NCBI GenBank assembly: GCA_024364735.1
Contig: JAGFNQ010007682.1
Span: forward strand, 106,591-170,590
DNA length: 64,000 bases
Source: Boesenbergia rotunda
Lineage: Eukaryota; Streptophyta; Magnoliopsida; Zingiberales; Zingiberaceae
Direction: 5' to 3'
Each line of letters starts with the position of its first letter. Within the stretch, counting starts at the first letter, position 1. Both the position numbers and the translations under genes were made by a program. Below, one piece after another: positions 11,292 to 22,352 of this stretch. The notes under the pieces are model-generated. The model ran no database searches, had not been told where the DNA came from, and was given only the letters and a program-made list of their open reading frames with translations.

Positions 11292-12653
11292 ACAATAAAT
11301 CTGAACTGGTGGAGGGACTTCCTGCTGACGTCCTATCTGTTGCTGACGGGATGACGTCTGAGTCTGACGGTCGCCTCGCTGTGGCCTCAGCTGTCATAAT
11401 CGGCCACCGTGGGGAGTAACTGCTGCAGACTTATGCTGAGCCTTCAAGGTACAATCTTGACTCTCATGACCCGGAAGCTTACAATAATAACAGATGGGGT
11501 GCTCAAAGGGGCAATCTGGTCTGCTGTGATCCCTAGATCCACACTGAAAATAATGAACCCCACTAGTAGCAGACCACCGGGTCTGCTGAGAATCCTGCGA
11601 CGATCCTGCTGAAAAATGTCTAGACTTCTGGGGTAGAGACTGAGGCTCAGAAGTCTCCTGCGTACTCTGACTCCTGCTACTGCGCTTCTATCCAACAGTC
11701 TGCTATTTTTGTGTCCCTGCTGCACCCTGAGTTGTCTGATTTCCTTTCTTCTTATCACCATGCAACCGATGTTGAACCATCTCGATGTGTGGAGCCTGAT
11801 CTAGAGTCTCACGATAAGAAGTAGGAGCTCATCCAGACATACGTAACTGGATATATCCAGCTAGGCCCAGCGTGAACTGTGTCATCCGCTCCTCCTCTGT
11901 AGCCACCAATTGAGGACAAACCTCCGTCAGGCGATTAAATTCTGCCTCATACTCTATAACTCCAGCTAGGCCCAGCGTGAACTGTGTCGTCCGCTCCTCC
12001 TCTGTAGCCACCAACTGAGGACAAACCTCCGTCAGGCGATTAAATTCTGCCTCATACTCCATAACTGAGTGGTCTCCTTGATGAAGAGCAAGAAACTCCT
12101 GCCGTTGGGTCGTACGAAACACGGCCGGATAATACTTGCCCTCAAAAACTTCGCGAAAAGAAACCCAAGAAATTGGTCGTCCACCAAAAATATTCTTCTG
12201 CATATTCCAACAAGTGACGGCCTAATCTCGAAGGTGATATGTAGCCAACTCCACCTTCTCTATGTCTGTGAGGGTCATATAGCTGAAAGTGCTCTCCAAT
12301 GTCTCCAACCAGGCACGAGCAGCATACGGATCTAGTTCCCCATGAAACAGTGTGAAACGACCCTTCACAGAAGCTGCCAACAACGGAATCCGAGCTCTAT
12401 CCAGAAGCCAGCCGGCTTGGGCAGGGGGTACCACTGATGGCACTCCAGGAACTTCCATTGGTGGCACTGATGGACATGCTTCTGATGGTACGACTGGAAC
12501 TGCTGTCGGGTAAGGAGGTGCTACTCTCAGTGGTGCAGGTCTCAGCTCACCCGAAAGGTCTTGGTGAGCTGATCTCCGACCAGTCGGCTCAACTCTGGTG
12601 GGTCTCTCAACCTCATGACCCGTGTCTCCCTCGGCCTCCCCCGTGATCGTCAT
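11292..12653 (-). pseudogene. gag: gag of Gypsy element F (disrupted)
   Basis: Three minus-strand blocks are similar to gag of C. 12653-12222 has the N-terminal Pro-rich part and the retrotrans-gag start (FHGELDPYAARAWLETLE). 12203-11829 continues with the capsid part and carries an in-frame 105-bp duplication. 11761-11444 decodes in another frame to two zinc knuckles, the clearer being CYYCKLPGHESQDC. Frameshifts and a stop separate the blocks, so no full Gag can be made. Confidence 0.85.
11857..12066 (-). repeat. In-frame 105-bp tandem duplication within gag of F
   Basis: Two copies, 11857-11961 and 11962-12066, each 35 codons. Both decode to the same capsid segment (EYEAEFNRLTEVCPQLVA...) with only a few base differences. 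C has one copy at the matching place. Confidence 0.9.
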
Positions 12654-12949
12654 CCATGACCACGAGCACGGGGTGGAGACAACTCAATACGATGAGGCAT
12701 ACCAGTTAACAACACCAATATACATTACTTAGATAGAATTTTTATCAAAATTTAAAACCAACTTACTTCTTGTTGACGGGAGACATTTTGTCGCTACCAA
12801 GTCCCAAAACACAACCATATCCAACCATGTCAAGAAAAAGACTCTGCAAAAATACAACCAAATCCGTAAAACACATATAGACCTCGTAAAACAACTCCAC
12901 AAACCCACAGACACCAAACATCGTAAAACTTAGCTCTGATACCAAAAAT
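12654..12949 (-). other. 5' untranslated leader and primer site of Gypsy F
   Basis: Lies between gag and the LTR. On the minus strand TGGTATCAGAGC (12933-12944) is the methionine-tRNA primer site, five bases from the LTR. No coding potential of its own. Confidence 0.75.
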
Positions 12950-15555
12950 TGTCACGCCCTTAGAGGCACATGCTTACTCAAAAATCGGACAGCATCACCC
13001 CTGTATGGCGGACAAGTTGGGACATATACTACATCATCTCATTCATATAGCTTAGCCACAAGCTGCTAGCATCACAAAAATAAAGAAAATAAACACAACC
13101 ACGTAGTTTATAATAATTGGATGACTCAGCCATCATTAACATTAAAGTAAATGCACAACCACGCAATCAATAACTTTAGACAAATTTAAATTAGCAGAGA
13201 GGCGAGTCTGAATACCCAAAAAATTTAGGAACATAGCAAACCAACAAGACGATATCGGATTAATAAATAAAATGTGAAACTTCGAAAGTGTAGAAAATAA
13301 AACAACTAAAACTAAATACCCAAAATAACTATACTGGGGGATTAGCAACTGGATCCTCTCCTAGCTCCACGAAATGCAACTACCTGCTATCTGAAAACAA
13401 AAAAGAAAAAGCAGGGGTGGTGAGTCCGGGCGGACTCAGCGGGTATAAGAATAAATAAAAGCATGGCATAATAAAGATAGCACAAGTATAGAAAACAATA
13501 GGTACAGCCTCTAAGAAATATCAGAATACCTAAACATGTATAGCATATAAAACACAGCATAAAACAAAATGGCAACTAAGCATGTACGAAAAACCACATG
13601 ATATCACGACATCAAAACATATATGCATATCAACCAAATGCAGCAAACATAGCTCATATAAATGCAACAATCACAAGAAAATGCATAAATGTAATCAATG
13701 CACAATCAATGCTGAGAAGCCAACTGCTCCAAACCTCGGAATAGAGGAGGAGATATCAACAGCTCTAATGGTGAGGAGTCAACTGCTCCAAACTCCGGAA
13801 TAAAGGGGGAGCTATCAACGACTCTAATGCTGGGGAGCCAACTGCTCCAAACCCCGGAATAAAGGGGGAGCTATCTACAGCTCTAATGCTGGGGCGCCAA
13901 CTGCTCCAAACCCCGAAATATAGGGGGAGCTATCAACAGCTCTAATATCCCTCTAAAACAACGGTGAGGGGGTCACTGTTTGCCTACAACTCCAACATGT
14001 GTGATATAACATGACAGTTGCTCGCACCCTAGCAACTACCACGACAACAAGTAATTGAGTGAACCGAGCAACTAAATGACTAACGATGACTTAATCAAAT
14101 GAAAGCCAATAGTTGTTAGTATGCAACGTGCAAGTATGGTGCATGCTACAAGATGCACGAACAACCGGAAAATAACGATGCAACAAAATCGAACAAGTAT
14201 CAAAAACCAACGATTATGCACCTACACTACTAGGTAGGATATTTCTAATGTCAAATAAACCTAATTGTGTTTAATGAACCTCTAAGTACTCACGTACAAG
14301 CGGTACTTTACAGAACATAAATTCAACGGGAGACTATACGGATACGAAATTTCAAATAACACGAAGATCAATGAAGAAAAGTATCAACAACGATAATAAA
14401 CAATCAACGGCAAATAACAAGTTCAAGCAACCTATTTAGACATAAACAATCATGCTTTAAGATAAAAGAACTACACGAGTACAAAGGAGAAGTACCTGCC
14501 TTTTTTGCAGAACGTCTCCCAGTAAACCTCCCACGATCAACCGTGCGAGTCCAAACTCAAGGTCCTGTATCAAGGACTAAATTTAGCTAGTTATAAGATT
14601 AAATAAATTAGCTAAATAAAATACTAACATGATTAGGATTCACCCCAATTACAACGTATATTTAATTAAATCCCATATCATAGCTAATGGTAAACGCATG
14701 ACACAACTAAATGGCAATAAACCAATTTATATCCAATCTCAGCAACATAAACCTCACAATGCAACTCTCGATAACAAGGTAACAAAACCAAATAAGTCAA
14801 GCTACAACAAAGTTGCCCAAGCTGTTCCAAACCACACCATTGTTTGGTAACCCAAATAAACACCTCACACATCCCATTAATTCACGGCAATAATAACAAA
14901 TTCAGAAACATTAACCCCCAAACTCATCCACGACACTGCCACAACTTTAATTTCCATTTAGCAACCAAGAACTCCATTAGAAACCAAAGACAACTCATCC
15001 AAGAATTCTAACAGGAATAAAAGCTTACATAGCCAAGAACTTATTTATCCAAACTGACCTATGATCATTATCTAGGAATTTTTCCTTACCTAAGCTTGCG
15101 TCGGTGGAGTTTCCTTGATGGACTCCTGGAGGCGGCGGAGTAATACTTGAAACAAGACCCCTAATCTGCCGCGATCAGCCTTTGAAACTCAAGGAAGAAC
15201 CTCCTTCGTCGAAGGCCAGGGGGATGCCACCGCCGGAGAGGGAGGGAGATCGTCGCTCGGCGTCGACAGCCAAGGGAAGGAGAAGAATAGCAAGATGGGA
15301 GGGGGTCACCTGCGATGAATGCTTCCAGCGGCGGAGGTCGTCCTCGGCGCAATCGCGTAAGGAGGGTTGCGGCGTCGGCCGGAGAGGGAAGGGGTTCGGC
15401 GGCGAGCGATTGCGGCGCTTCAAGGGAGAAGGCGGCGTCGGTTTCGCGATGGAGGAAAGGAGAACACGGGGATGGTTTCGGCTGATCGTGCACTGAGGAG
15501 ATTAAAAAGGTTTAGGTTTTTTTTCAAAAACCCCCTAAAGTTTCATTATTTAACA
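12950..15555 (-). repeat. 5' LTR of Gypsy element F (2606 bp)
   Basis: Plus-strand terminus TGTCACGCCC next to the primer site, the other end ...TTAACA, so on the minus strand it reads TGTTAA...ACA. Same family type as the LTRs of C (TGTCACGCCC...TTTTAACA) but strongly diverged, so clearly older. It contains a four-unit 61-bp repeat at 13711-13947. The GC-rich right part (15100-15500) has open frames on both strands, but these are LTR sequence and not genes. Confidence 0.75.
13711..13947 (-). repeat. Four ~61-bp tandem units in LTR of F
   Basis: Each unit contains CCAACTGCTCCAAAC, a GGGGGAG run and TCAACAGCTCTAATG. Divergence between units is about 10%. Confidence 0.85.
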
Positions 15556-15557
15556 TG

Positions 15558-15660
15558 AATATTAAATATTATGAGAAAGTAAGATCACAAATGATTCTTT
15601 AATTTTAAAGTCATAGATAAAGTATGGGGATCGACACATCATTATTTTAACTAAAACCAA
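15558..15660 (+). repeat. Dispersed repeat fragment, partner of 60204-60310
   Basis: AATATTAAATATTAT and ATCACAAATGATTCTTT occur in the same order near 60204, with the surrounding ~100 bp alignable. A second half of the same repeat appears at about 19050-19225, suggesting interruption by the intervening DNA. Family unknown. Confidence 0.5.
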
Positions 15661-15888
15661 CTGCAACTACAAAAAAAAAATGGACATCAGGATCGGAAAA
15701 TTAGTAGCGGTTGATAAAGCAGTTGTATAAGTAGAACCAATAGAATCATCCCAATTAAATCGCTCCTAAAACTCTTCAGTTGATCACACATAGAAGCGGG
15801 TGTTAAACCACTGCTGTTGGGTATATATAGAAGCAGTTTGATTAAATCGTTTCTATAAGTTTCTTTTAGAAGCAGTCTTAGGCAGTGT
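15661..15888. other. Non-coding stretch with degenerate subterminal-type repeats
   Basis: No gene. Starts with an A-run after AACTACA. Contains several diverged copies, on both strands, of a TAGAAGCAGTTTGATTAAAT-type motif, as seen in subterminal regions of CACTA-type transposons. No complete terminus is identified, so assignment is weak. Confidence 0.3.
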
Positions 15889-15891
15889 TTA

Positions 15892-16552
15892 GGGAGTGTT
15901 TGGGAGAGTTTCTGCTAGCTGCTTTTTAAATTCTAGCTACATAGAAGCACTTTTGAGTGTTTGTGAATACCAGATTCTGCTTTAACTTCTATAACTTTTA
16001 GCCAAAAGCTGGAAGCAAGAATTTGATTCTTTTTTCTGCTTCTGCTTTTTTGCTTATGGTCTAGAATTAAAAGTAGACATTTATACCCTTAATAATTTAT
16101 CATTTTACATAATTGCCAACATAGTTTTAAATAAAATTTTATATTTTCATATAATTTATATATTCATAATTTTTTTATAAATTTATATAAATTTTGTCAT
16201 TTTTTATATTTATATTTTTATTAATTATATATTTTTAAAACATATATATTATTTAAAAAATTAATTTTGATATAATATTTAAAATATAATAATAAATATA
16301 TAAAACATTATTGATGGTGTATCAAAATTATATTTAGATAATTAAAAAATAATTTATATAGTTTAAGGATATTGTTGTCATTTAACTAAAAATTAAGCTT
16401 GGAAGCAATTATTCACCAAACACTCAAACTTTACCTTGTATCAGCTTTTAGCTTTTATTTCCAAACACTCCATGCTTTAGCTTCTTACTGACTTCAAGAT
16501 AATCTCTACAAGAATCACTTTTCAAAAAGCAAAAGTTCTCCCAAACACTGCT
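15892..16552 (+). mobile_element. Tourist/Harbinger-like MITE, first copy of a tandem pair
   Basis: The left end GGGAGTGTTTGGGAGA and the right end (read on the minus strand) AGCAGTGTTTGGGAGA form inverted termini, flanked by TTA at 15889-15891 and 16553-16555. TTA duplication and GGG-type ends fit PIF/Harbinger (Tourist) elements. 661 bp, very AT-rich middle, no ORF. Confidence 0.65.
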
Positions 16553-16555
16553 TTA

Positions 16556-17177
16556 GTATAGCTTCTGCTAGCTGCTTTTTAGATTTTAACTACACAGAAG
16601 TACTTTTGAGTGTTTGTGAATATCAGATTCTGCTTCAACTTCTGTAATTTTTACTCAAAAGCTGGAAGCAAGAATTTAATATTTTTTCTACTTCTACTTT
16701 TTTGCTTATGATCTAGAATTAGAAGTTGACATTTATACCCTTAATAAATTTATCATTTTACATAATTGTCATCACACTTTTAAATAAAATTTTATAATTT
16801 TATTTAATTTATAATTCAGAATTTTTTATACATATTTTTATGTATTTATATAAATTTTGTTATTTTTATTTTTTTATATTTATTAATATTATATATTTTT
16901 TAAACATATATATTATTTAAAAATAATTTTGATATAATATTCTAAATACAATAATAAATATATAAAACAGTATTAAATTATATTTAGATAATTAAAAAAT
17001 TAATTTATATAGTTTAAGGATATTGTTGTCATTTAACTAAAAATTAAGTTTAGAAGTAATTATCCACTAAACACTTTACCTTGTATTAGTTTTTAGTTTC
17101 TATTTCAAACACTCATCTTCAAGATAATCTCTATAAGAATCATTTTTCAAGAAGTAAAAGTTCTCTTAAATACTCCC
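16556..17177 (+). mobile_element. Tourist/Harbinger-like MITE, second copy of a tandem pair
   Basis: Direct repeat of the previous element over nearly its whole length (TTCTGCTAGCTGCTTTTTA near the start in both). Its left terminus is degraded. Its right end on the minus strand reads GGGAGTATTTAAGAGA. A TTA follows at 17178-17180 and the TTA at 16553-16555 is shared with copy one. Confidence 0.6.
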
Positions 17178-17180
17178 TTA

Positions 17181-19040
17181 AACTACTTCTAAATGTCGCA
17201 TACGAGATTTAAAAAAAAACATACTCGCATCTTATATTATATTCACAGTTCCAGCCGCCATTTTTGTTCCAGTGACATTCTTCTGGCGACCCTCTCTTTT
17301 CCGGCGACTCTCATATTATTTGTGCTTGCTCATTTTATGTATGGTCATTGTTCTTCCTCAAATCCTTTAAAAGTTCAATTATTGAAGTACTTGTTGTTTC
17401 AATGTTAATTAGAATCTTATTTTCTTAAAACCCTTCATACCTCAGGTTTGAAAATTCCTAAAACATGGATTCTTTGAGACTGACTTCTTAACAGCTCTTG
17501 TTCCAGAATTCAAGTGGATTAAATATGGCTTCCGAATGTCTGAGATATAAAAGTACCTCAAGCTCGAATCTGAAATTGATATATGAATTTCTGAAACTCC
17601 TATGAAACAAAGGTTGTCTGAGCTAATGTATTGTGAGTGCAATTCAAGATGGCAAAAGGAATTGCTACTTAAAAAAAATAACAGGAATAAGCACTTCATG
17701 TGTTAGCTCTCAAAGGTTGTGTGCCAAGTTATTGATCATAAAAAAATCTGAATGAAAACATGTGCTTGCTCATTGATGTATGGTGATTGTTTCTTCCTCC
17801 AATCCTTTGAAGGTTCAATTCTTGAAGCAATTGTTAAGGATGGTGAGAATTCTGAACTGGAGTGCAGCATTCAGGTGAGGAACTGCAGAGAAAAAAAAAC
17901 TGCATAGAAATTCTTAGGAACTGGTTTATCAACTTGAACTATTTTGTGCCAAATTTTATGGGAATCTGATCAGAGGAAACCTAAGGGGAGGCTCTTTACC
18001 ATTACAATACTAAATGGTATCACATCCCAAATAAGAATCATCTTGATCCAGGCCTGAACTCCTATCGAATTGTGATTTCTGAAACTGACAGCTGAGAGCT
18101 AATCAACCAATCTAATTCTTTAAGTGTTGAATGCAATGGTTAATCATATCTTGGAGGGACCCTAATTGATGTTGGTATAACTACTACAATTCTGAAAAAA
18201 AATACCCCAAGAAGCTGTCAAGGAAAAGAATTTGACAAAGATGGCAGGGTTAGTATAGAATCTTCAAATTCAGTAGTGCAGGAGTTGAGATGCTTGATTT
18301 CAGAATTGTTTTCTGTTGCTGCTGCTCAAACATCAGTTTTGTTTGCCTCTCCAACTATACAACAAGAGGAATTTCCTTTGCTATAAAAAAACATGGTAGA
18401 ACCATTTACAGTGAGGGAAATCAGAGACTTGCAGAAATGGAACAGCTGATGATGTACCAACTTAAACCTATTGTGTACTCTCTCCTTGCAGTTTCTTACC
18501 AGCAGACATTTCAAGTACAGAGTTTGTTCCTTCAATTGCCATTCGGTGCTCTATTCTCTCAAAGTGCCTTGTGAAACTGGAAATTCTACTACTGAATTCT
18601 GGGAATCAGTGATCAGTCATAAAATCTTCACTAACCAGAAATTCAGTGAATTCGTGTACATAGAACTCTGACAAGAGTTTGGTAGGTGAATTGGAGGATT
18701 CTTGAACAATTCGTGGTTCAAGAATTGAACCAGTGAAACATGTTCTTCCTCAATTTAATTCGTGGTTCAATTATTGAAGAACTTGTTGGGACAATAACAA
18801 TTTTTGAAGAATTTGGCACTTGTTTATTAAAAATTATTCAGAGGCTTCGAAAACAACCTAAATTGTACTTTTAGAGTTGAAACTTGATGTGTTACGAGTT
18901 TCCCTATAATAAATATATATCTTTAAATTCTACATGTGTAAGCGCAGACAAAGCCTGATTTTGAATATCGAATAAAAAATTATGACTTTCGAAAAATTAC
19001 TCTGTGGAATACGCATCAAATTTTAACTTAACACTTTTCT
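17181..19040. other. Gene-free stretch with degenerate repeats
   Basis: No convincing coding sequence. A ~55-bp motif around TTCTTCCTC...TTCAATTNTTGAAG occurs three times (near 17350, 17788 and 18741), and TGTGCTTGCTCATT...ATGTATGG occurs twice (17323, 17761). This suggests decayed internal duplications of an unidentified sequence. Confidence 0.45.
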
Positions 19041-19049
19041 CTATATTTC

Positions 19050-19225
19050 AAAATTTTAATCAAAATTTTTGCTTATATTTTAAAAATATTTTTGAATTTT
19101 TAAAATTGAATAATTTGATTTTGTATTATATTAATTTTTTTAATTGATCAAATTCGTTCTTCGTTTAAAATCCTTGTTAAGCTGCCAATGTTCTGATACG
19201 TATTGATCTATATAGTAGCATCATT
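19050..19225 (+). repeat. Dispersed repeat fragment, partner of 60400-60570
   Basis: Shares TTGATTTTGTATTATATTAA-like sequence and then GTATTGATCTATATAGTA...ATCATTG with the region ending near 60570. Together with 15558-15660 it reconstitutes the order seen uninterrupted at 60204-60575. Confidence 0.5.
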
Positions 19226-19796
19226 GGCGATAGTGGGGGTTGATCGGTAGACATCCACTGAGTATCAGGCCAATCCACAATATCGGAGTAAGCTCCATTA
19301 TCGGAAGAGAGAAAATAACGTGGAGGCACTCCGTGTACAGATTCTGAATGCATCAAATACCAATTAAAACAATTTTACTAAACTTGGAATGTGAGCAAAA
19401 GTTCCTTCCAAATAAATATCAATTAAGGGGAAAGGAGTTGAAGGACACTTACACCGATGGTTCCTTTCGGAAACAATTGATTATATAATACACAATTAAA
19501 CATATATTTTTGACATTTCAAGCATGATTCCGGCCATTAATCGAATTTAAGAGACGCTTAGGTCCCAATAATTTCCAATTCCTCTCAGAAATTTTAAGTA
19601 AAATGCGAGATTCCGAATCAGTTGTTGCTACAAATTATATATATTCTATCAATCTAATCATTAATTGCCATTAATTAAAGTTCTTTATTCTCCCGTAGAC
19701 TCTGTCTATATATTCACGCGAGAAATGATAGAGGACGTGAAAAACGCAGCGTGAATGGAGCGTGAATGACTTGGAGTTGCATGTCACATACGTCAC

Positions 19797-20114
19797 GTGG
19801 TATTTTTTTTCTCTGAGACGAACCCGTGGCCCTTTTCCCCCTCCCCCAACCCTCGCGCCGACAGAAGCCCTCCGACAGAAGCAACGCCGTCTTCCGTCTT
19901 CCTCCCTTGTTGCGAGGGCGCCGGCGTGCCCCTTGTGTCCGGCGCCGTCGTGCCCCTTGTGTCGATGCTTCAGTCTCTAAACTCAGACTCCGGTGAAGCC
20001 GCCATCCTCGCCCTCGTGAATCTCGCCGTCAAGGACGAAAGGTGCGTGCTCTCAAGGACGAAAGGTGCGTGCTCTGATGCACTGGGACAGGAAAGATGGC
20101 TCCTTTACATGTAA
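19797..20114 (+). pseudogene. Armadillo-repeat (U-box/ARM type) gene fragment
   Basis: Codons ~49-82 of this frame (19941-20043) read GAVVPLVSMLQS...EAAILALVNLAVKDER, a clear single armadillo repeat of the plant U-box/ARM class. Upstream residues look like translated leader sequence, Pro/Ser-rich, and the frame starts at a GTG, not an ATG. Two short tandem duplications are present: eight codons (GAGVPLVS/GAVVPLVS) and 23 bp at about 20030-20075. A possible TATA box (CTATATATTC) lies near 19707. AAAG|GTGCGTG at 20040 could be a splice donor. With one repeat only it cannot fold as an ARM domain; it looks like a captured first-exon fragment. Confidence 0.55.
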
Positions 20115-20248
20115 AAACTGTTTTTATCTCAAGGATTAATTCTTCCTTGTGATTGATTGCTTTCTCTAAAGAGAGTGGAAGATTTCCATCAGTACCAGTT
20201 AAGTGCGTCGATCTTAATTAATATGCCATCAGGAAGAAGACGGTACTG

Positions 20249-22204
20249 ATGGCTGCCATTGCAATAACCAATGAAGCAGTTGATAGAGTGGTTGCACATG
20301 AGACATCTCACCTACAAGTCGAAGGAGATATTGTAGGAACACAGATAGAAAATGCTATTGAGGCACTAGTTGGTTTGATACTCGAGAATAACCCAAACAA
20401 GTGTCGCGTTTTCGGTGTTGTGGGAACGGGGGGAATCGGAAAGACCACTCTAGCAAGCAAAATATTCGAGGATGAACGGATCAAAGATAATTTTCCAAAT
20501 AGAATTTGGTTGTATGTTTCTAAAAATTACATAGAGTCTGATTTGCTAAAAAAGCTAATTAGGTCTAGCGAAGGAAGTGAAACCAAAGGAGAAAACCTTG
20601 AAGGAAAAAGCAAAGCAGAATTAGAAAATAAACTTGTGTCTATTCTCACACAAAATACTTTCATTGTGCTAGACGATGTATGGAATTCATCTGTGTGGAC
20701 AAATTTCTTGAGAAAACCTATAATGAAAAGTGCAACAAGTTGTACCGTCTTGGTTACTTCTAGAAAAGAAAAGGTCGTAATGCAAATGAAGCCTAGATAT
20801 ATACACCCAGTCGAAAAAATGGATGAAGAAAGTGGCTGGGCTTTGCTTAATCGTTTGGCTTTTGAAGGTGAAAGGGATGAAGATGAGATATCAAGATTTA
20901 AAAAAATAGGAATAAAACTTGTCAACAAATGTGATGGTTTGCCTCTTGCGATTAAAGCTATTGCAGGGGTTCTATACCAACAAAACAAAGCAAAATGGCA
21001 AGAAGTTCTTGAAAGTGATGCATGGAATATGGATCAGATTGAGGAAGAACTAAGACCTTTATATTTGAGTTATGAAGACTTACCACCTAGATTAAAACAA
21101 TGTTTTCTCTATTGCTCTTTGCAGTACCAGGAAGAAGACGAATTCTTGATGGAGTTCGGCGTGGGAACCCCAAATGCGCAATCTATATGGGGCGTCGTCG
21201 ACACTGGCAGCGACCTAAACTGGGTCAACTGCGTGGGCTGCCAATGCTCCAACAAGACCACTGCCCTATTCAATACTAGTGAATCCCTCTCCTACAAGAA
21301 GTTAAGTTGCTATTCCGATGAGTGCGAGAGCTTTAGCCAAGGTCGTTGCAACAATGAAATAATGTGCCAGTACCATTACGCCTACGGCGACGGCTCCAAC
21401 ATCGACGGAATCCTCTCCTCGGACACCTTCCATTTCTACTCAGTAGATTCGCCGCAAATTACCAACATTCCAAATGTGGCATTCGGTTGCAACTTCCGGT
21501 CCTCGATCGCCATCTCCGAGAACCTCGGCAGCATCGTTGGGTTGGGCCCCTTTCCGCCATCTCTGATCCACCAGCTCGCCCCTAAGTACATCAGCAAGTA
21601 CTTCGCCTACTGCCTCGACTCCTGGAGTAATCATGGACTCGCCAGCACGCTCTTCTTGGGACGCGACGACGATACCACGATCACCGAAAAGGCGACCGTC
21701 ACGCAGCTCATGACAAATGACAGCTACTACGCCGTGCAGCTTGACGCCATCTCGATCCCGGGCGAGTTCAACATCGAACTCTTTAATAGGAAGTCCAAGT
21801 TGAAGGCCGGCAACATCATCTTCGACTCCGGCACCGTCTTGACCATGCTGGACCATGAAGTGGCGGACGAGTTGGCGAGGGAATTGGCGGATTACGTAAA
21901 CTTGCCGGCCGTGAAGCCGGAAGGCAAATTCAAATTGTGCTTCGCTGTGCGCTCGACGGAGCAAGAGGAGGAGCTGCCGTGGTTGTGGTTCTGGTTTGCC
22001 GGGACTGAGGAGAAATTCGGGGTGAGCCCTAAAAACCTGTTTACGTGGACTAGTCGGCATGTGAAATGCATGGTGATAGTGGGAACGGATGGTACACAGA
22101 TCTTTGGAAATATTATGCAGCAAGATGTTGTGGTTGGACATGATCTTGAAAAAATGGAATTGACCCTTGTACAGAAAAATTGCAAAGAGTTATACAAACC
22201 CTAA
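20249..22204 (+). CDS. Chimeric NB-ARC / nepenthesin-type aspartic protease ORF (651 aa)
   Basis: Starts at ATG 20249. Residues ~25-291 are an NB-ARC nucleotide-binding switch from a non-TIR plant immune receptor: P-loop GTGGIGKTTLA (~59-69), kinase-2 FIVLDDVW (LDDVW at 141-145), RNBS-B VLVTSRK, GLPL at 230-233, and CFLYCSL at 285-291. The terminal W of kinase-2 indicates the CC-NLR class. The coiled-coil N-terminus, MHD motif and LRRs are absent. At residue ~292 the sequence changes to a pepsin-family (A1) protease: FLMEFGVGTP, first catalytic VVDTGSD (Asp318), Cys-rich nepenthesin insert (WVNCVGCQCS; YAYGDGS), second catalytic IIFDSGT (Asp526), and a C-terminal part to GHDLEKMEL. Signal peptide and propeptide are lacking. 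Base composition shifts sharply at ~21122 from AT-rich to GC-rich, and TCTTTGCAG at the join resembles a splice acceptor. It may be a real fusion, or two fragments joined in frame. Expression is unknown. Confidence 0.8.
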   Translation: MAAIAITNEAVDRVVAHETSHLQVEGDIVGTQIENAIEALVGLILENNPNKCRVFGVVGTGGIGKTTLASKIFEDERIKDNFPNRIWLYVSKNYIESDLLKKLIRSSEGSETKGENLEGKSKAELENKLVSILTQNTFIVLDDVWNSSVWTNFLRKPIMKSATSCTVLVTSRKEKVVMQMKPRYIHPVEKMDEESGWALLNRLAFEGERDEDEISRFKKIGIKLVNKCDGLPLAIKAIAGVLYQQNKAKWQEVLESDAWNMDQIEEELRPLYLSYEDLPPRLKQCFLYCSLQYQEEDEFLMEFGVGTPNAQSIWGVVDTGSDLNWVNCVGCQCSNKTTALFNTSESLSYKKLSCYSDECESFSQGRCNNEIMCQYHYAYGDGSNIDGILSSDTFHFYSVDSPQITNIPNVAFGCNFRSSIAISENLGSIVGLGPFPPSLIHQLAPKYISKYFAYCLDSWSNHGLASTLFLGRDDDTTITEKATVTQLMTNDSYYAVQLDAISIPGEFNIELFNRKSKLKAGNIIFDSGTVLTMLDHEVADELARELADYVNLPAVKPEGKFKLCFAVRSTEQEEELPWLWFWFAGTEEKFGVSPKNLFTWTSRHVKCMVIVGTDGTQIFGNIMQQDVVVGHDLEKMELTLVQKNCKELYKP

Positions 22205-22306
22205 AAAGCATGTACTATGTATATGAAGTGCTAAGTTGATCGAGCATTCATATTTATGTTTTTGGTGAAAATAATCAAGGAATTTCAATGAAAGGAAATG
22301 TGCATT

Positions 22307-22352
<46 letters not shown>

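Noticed and set aside
15161..15496. Overlapping 80-110-codon frames on both strands
   Set aside because: GC-rich end of the LTR of F; overlapping frames on both strands and no domain.
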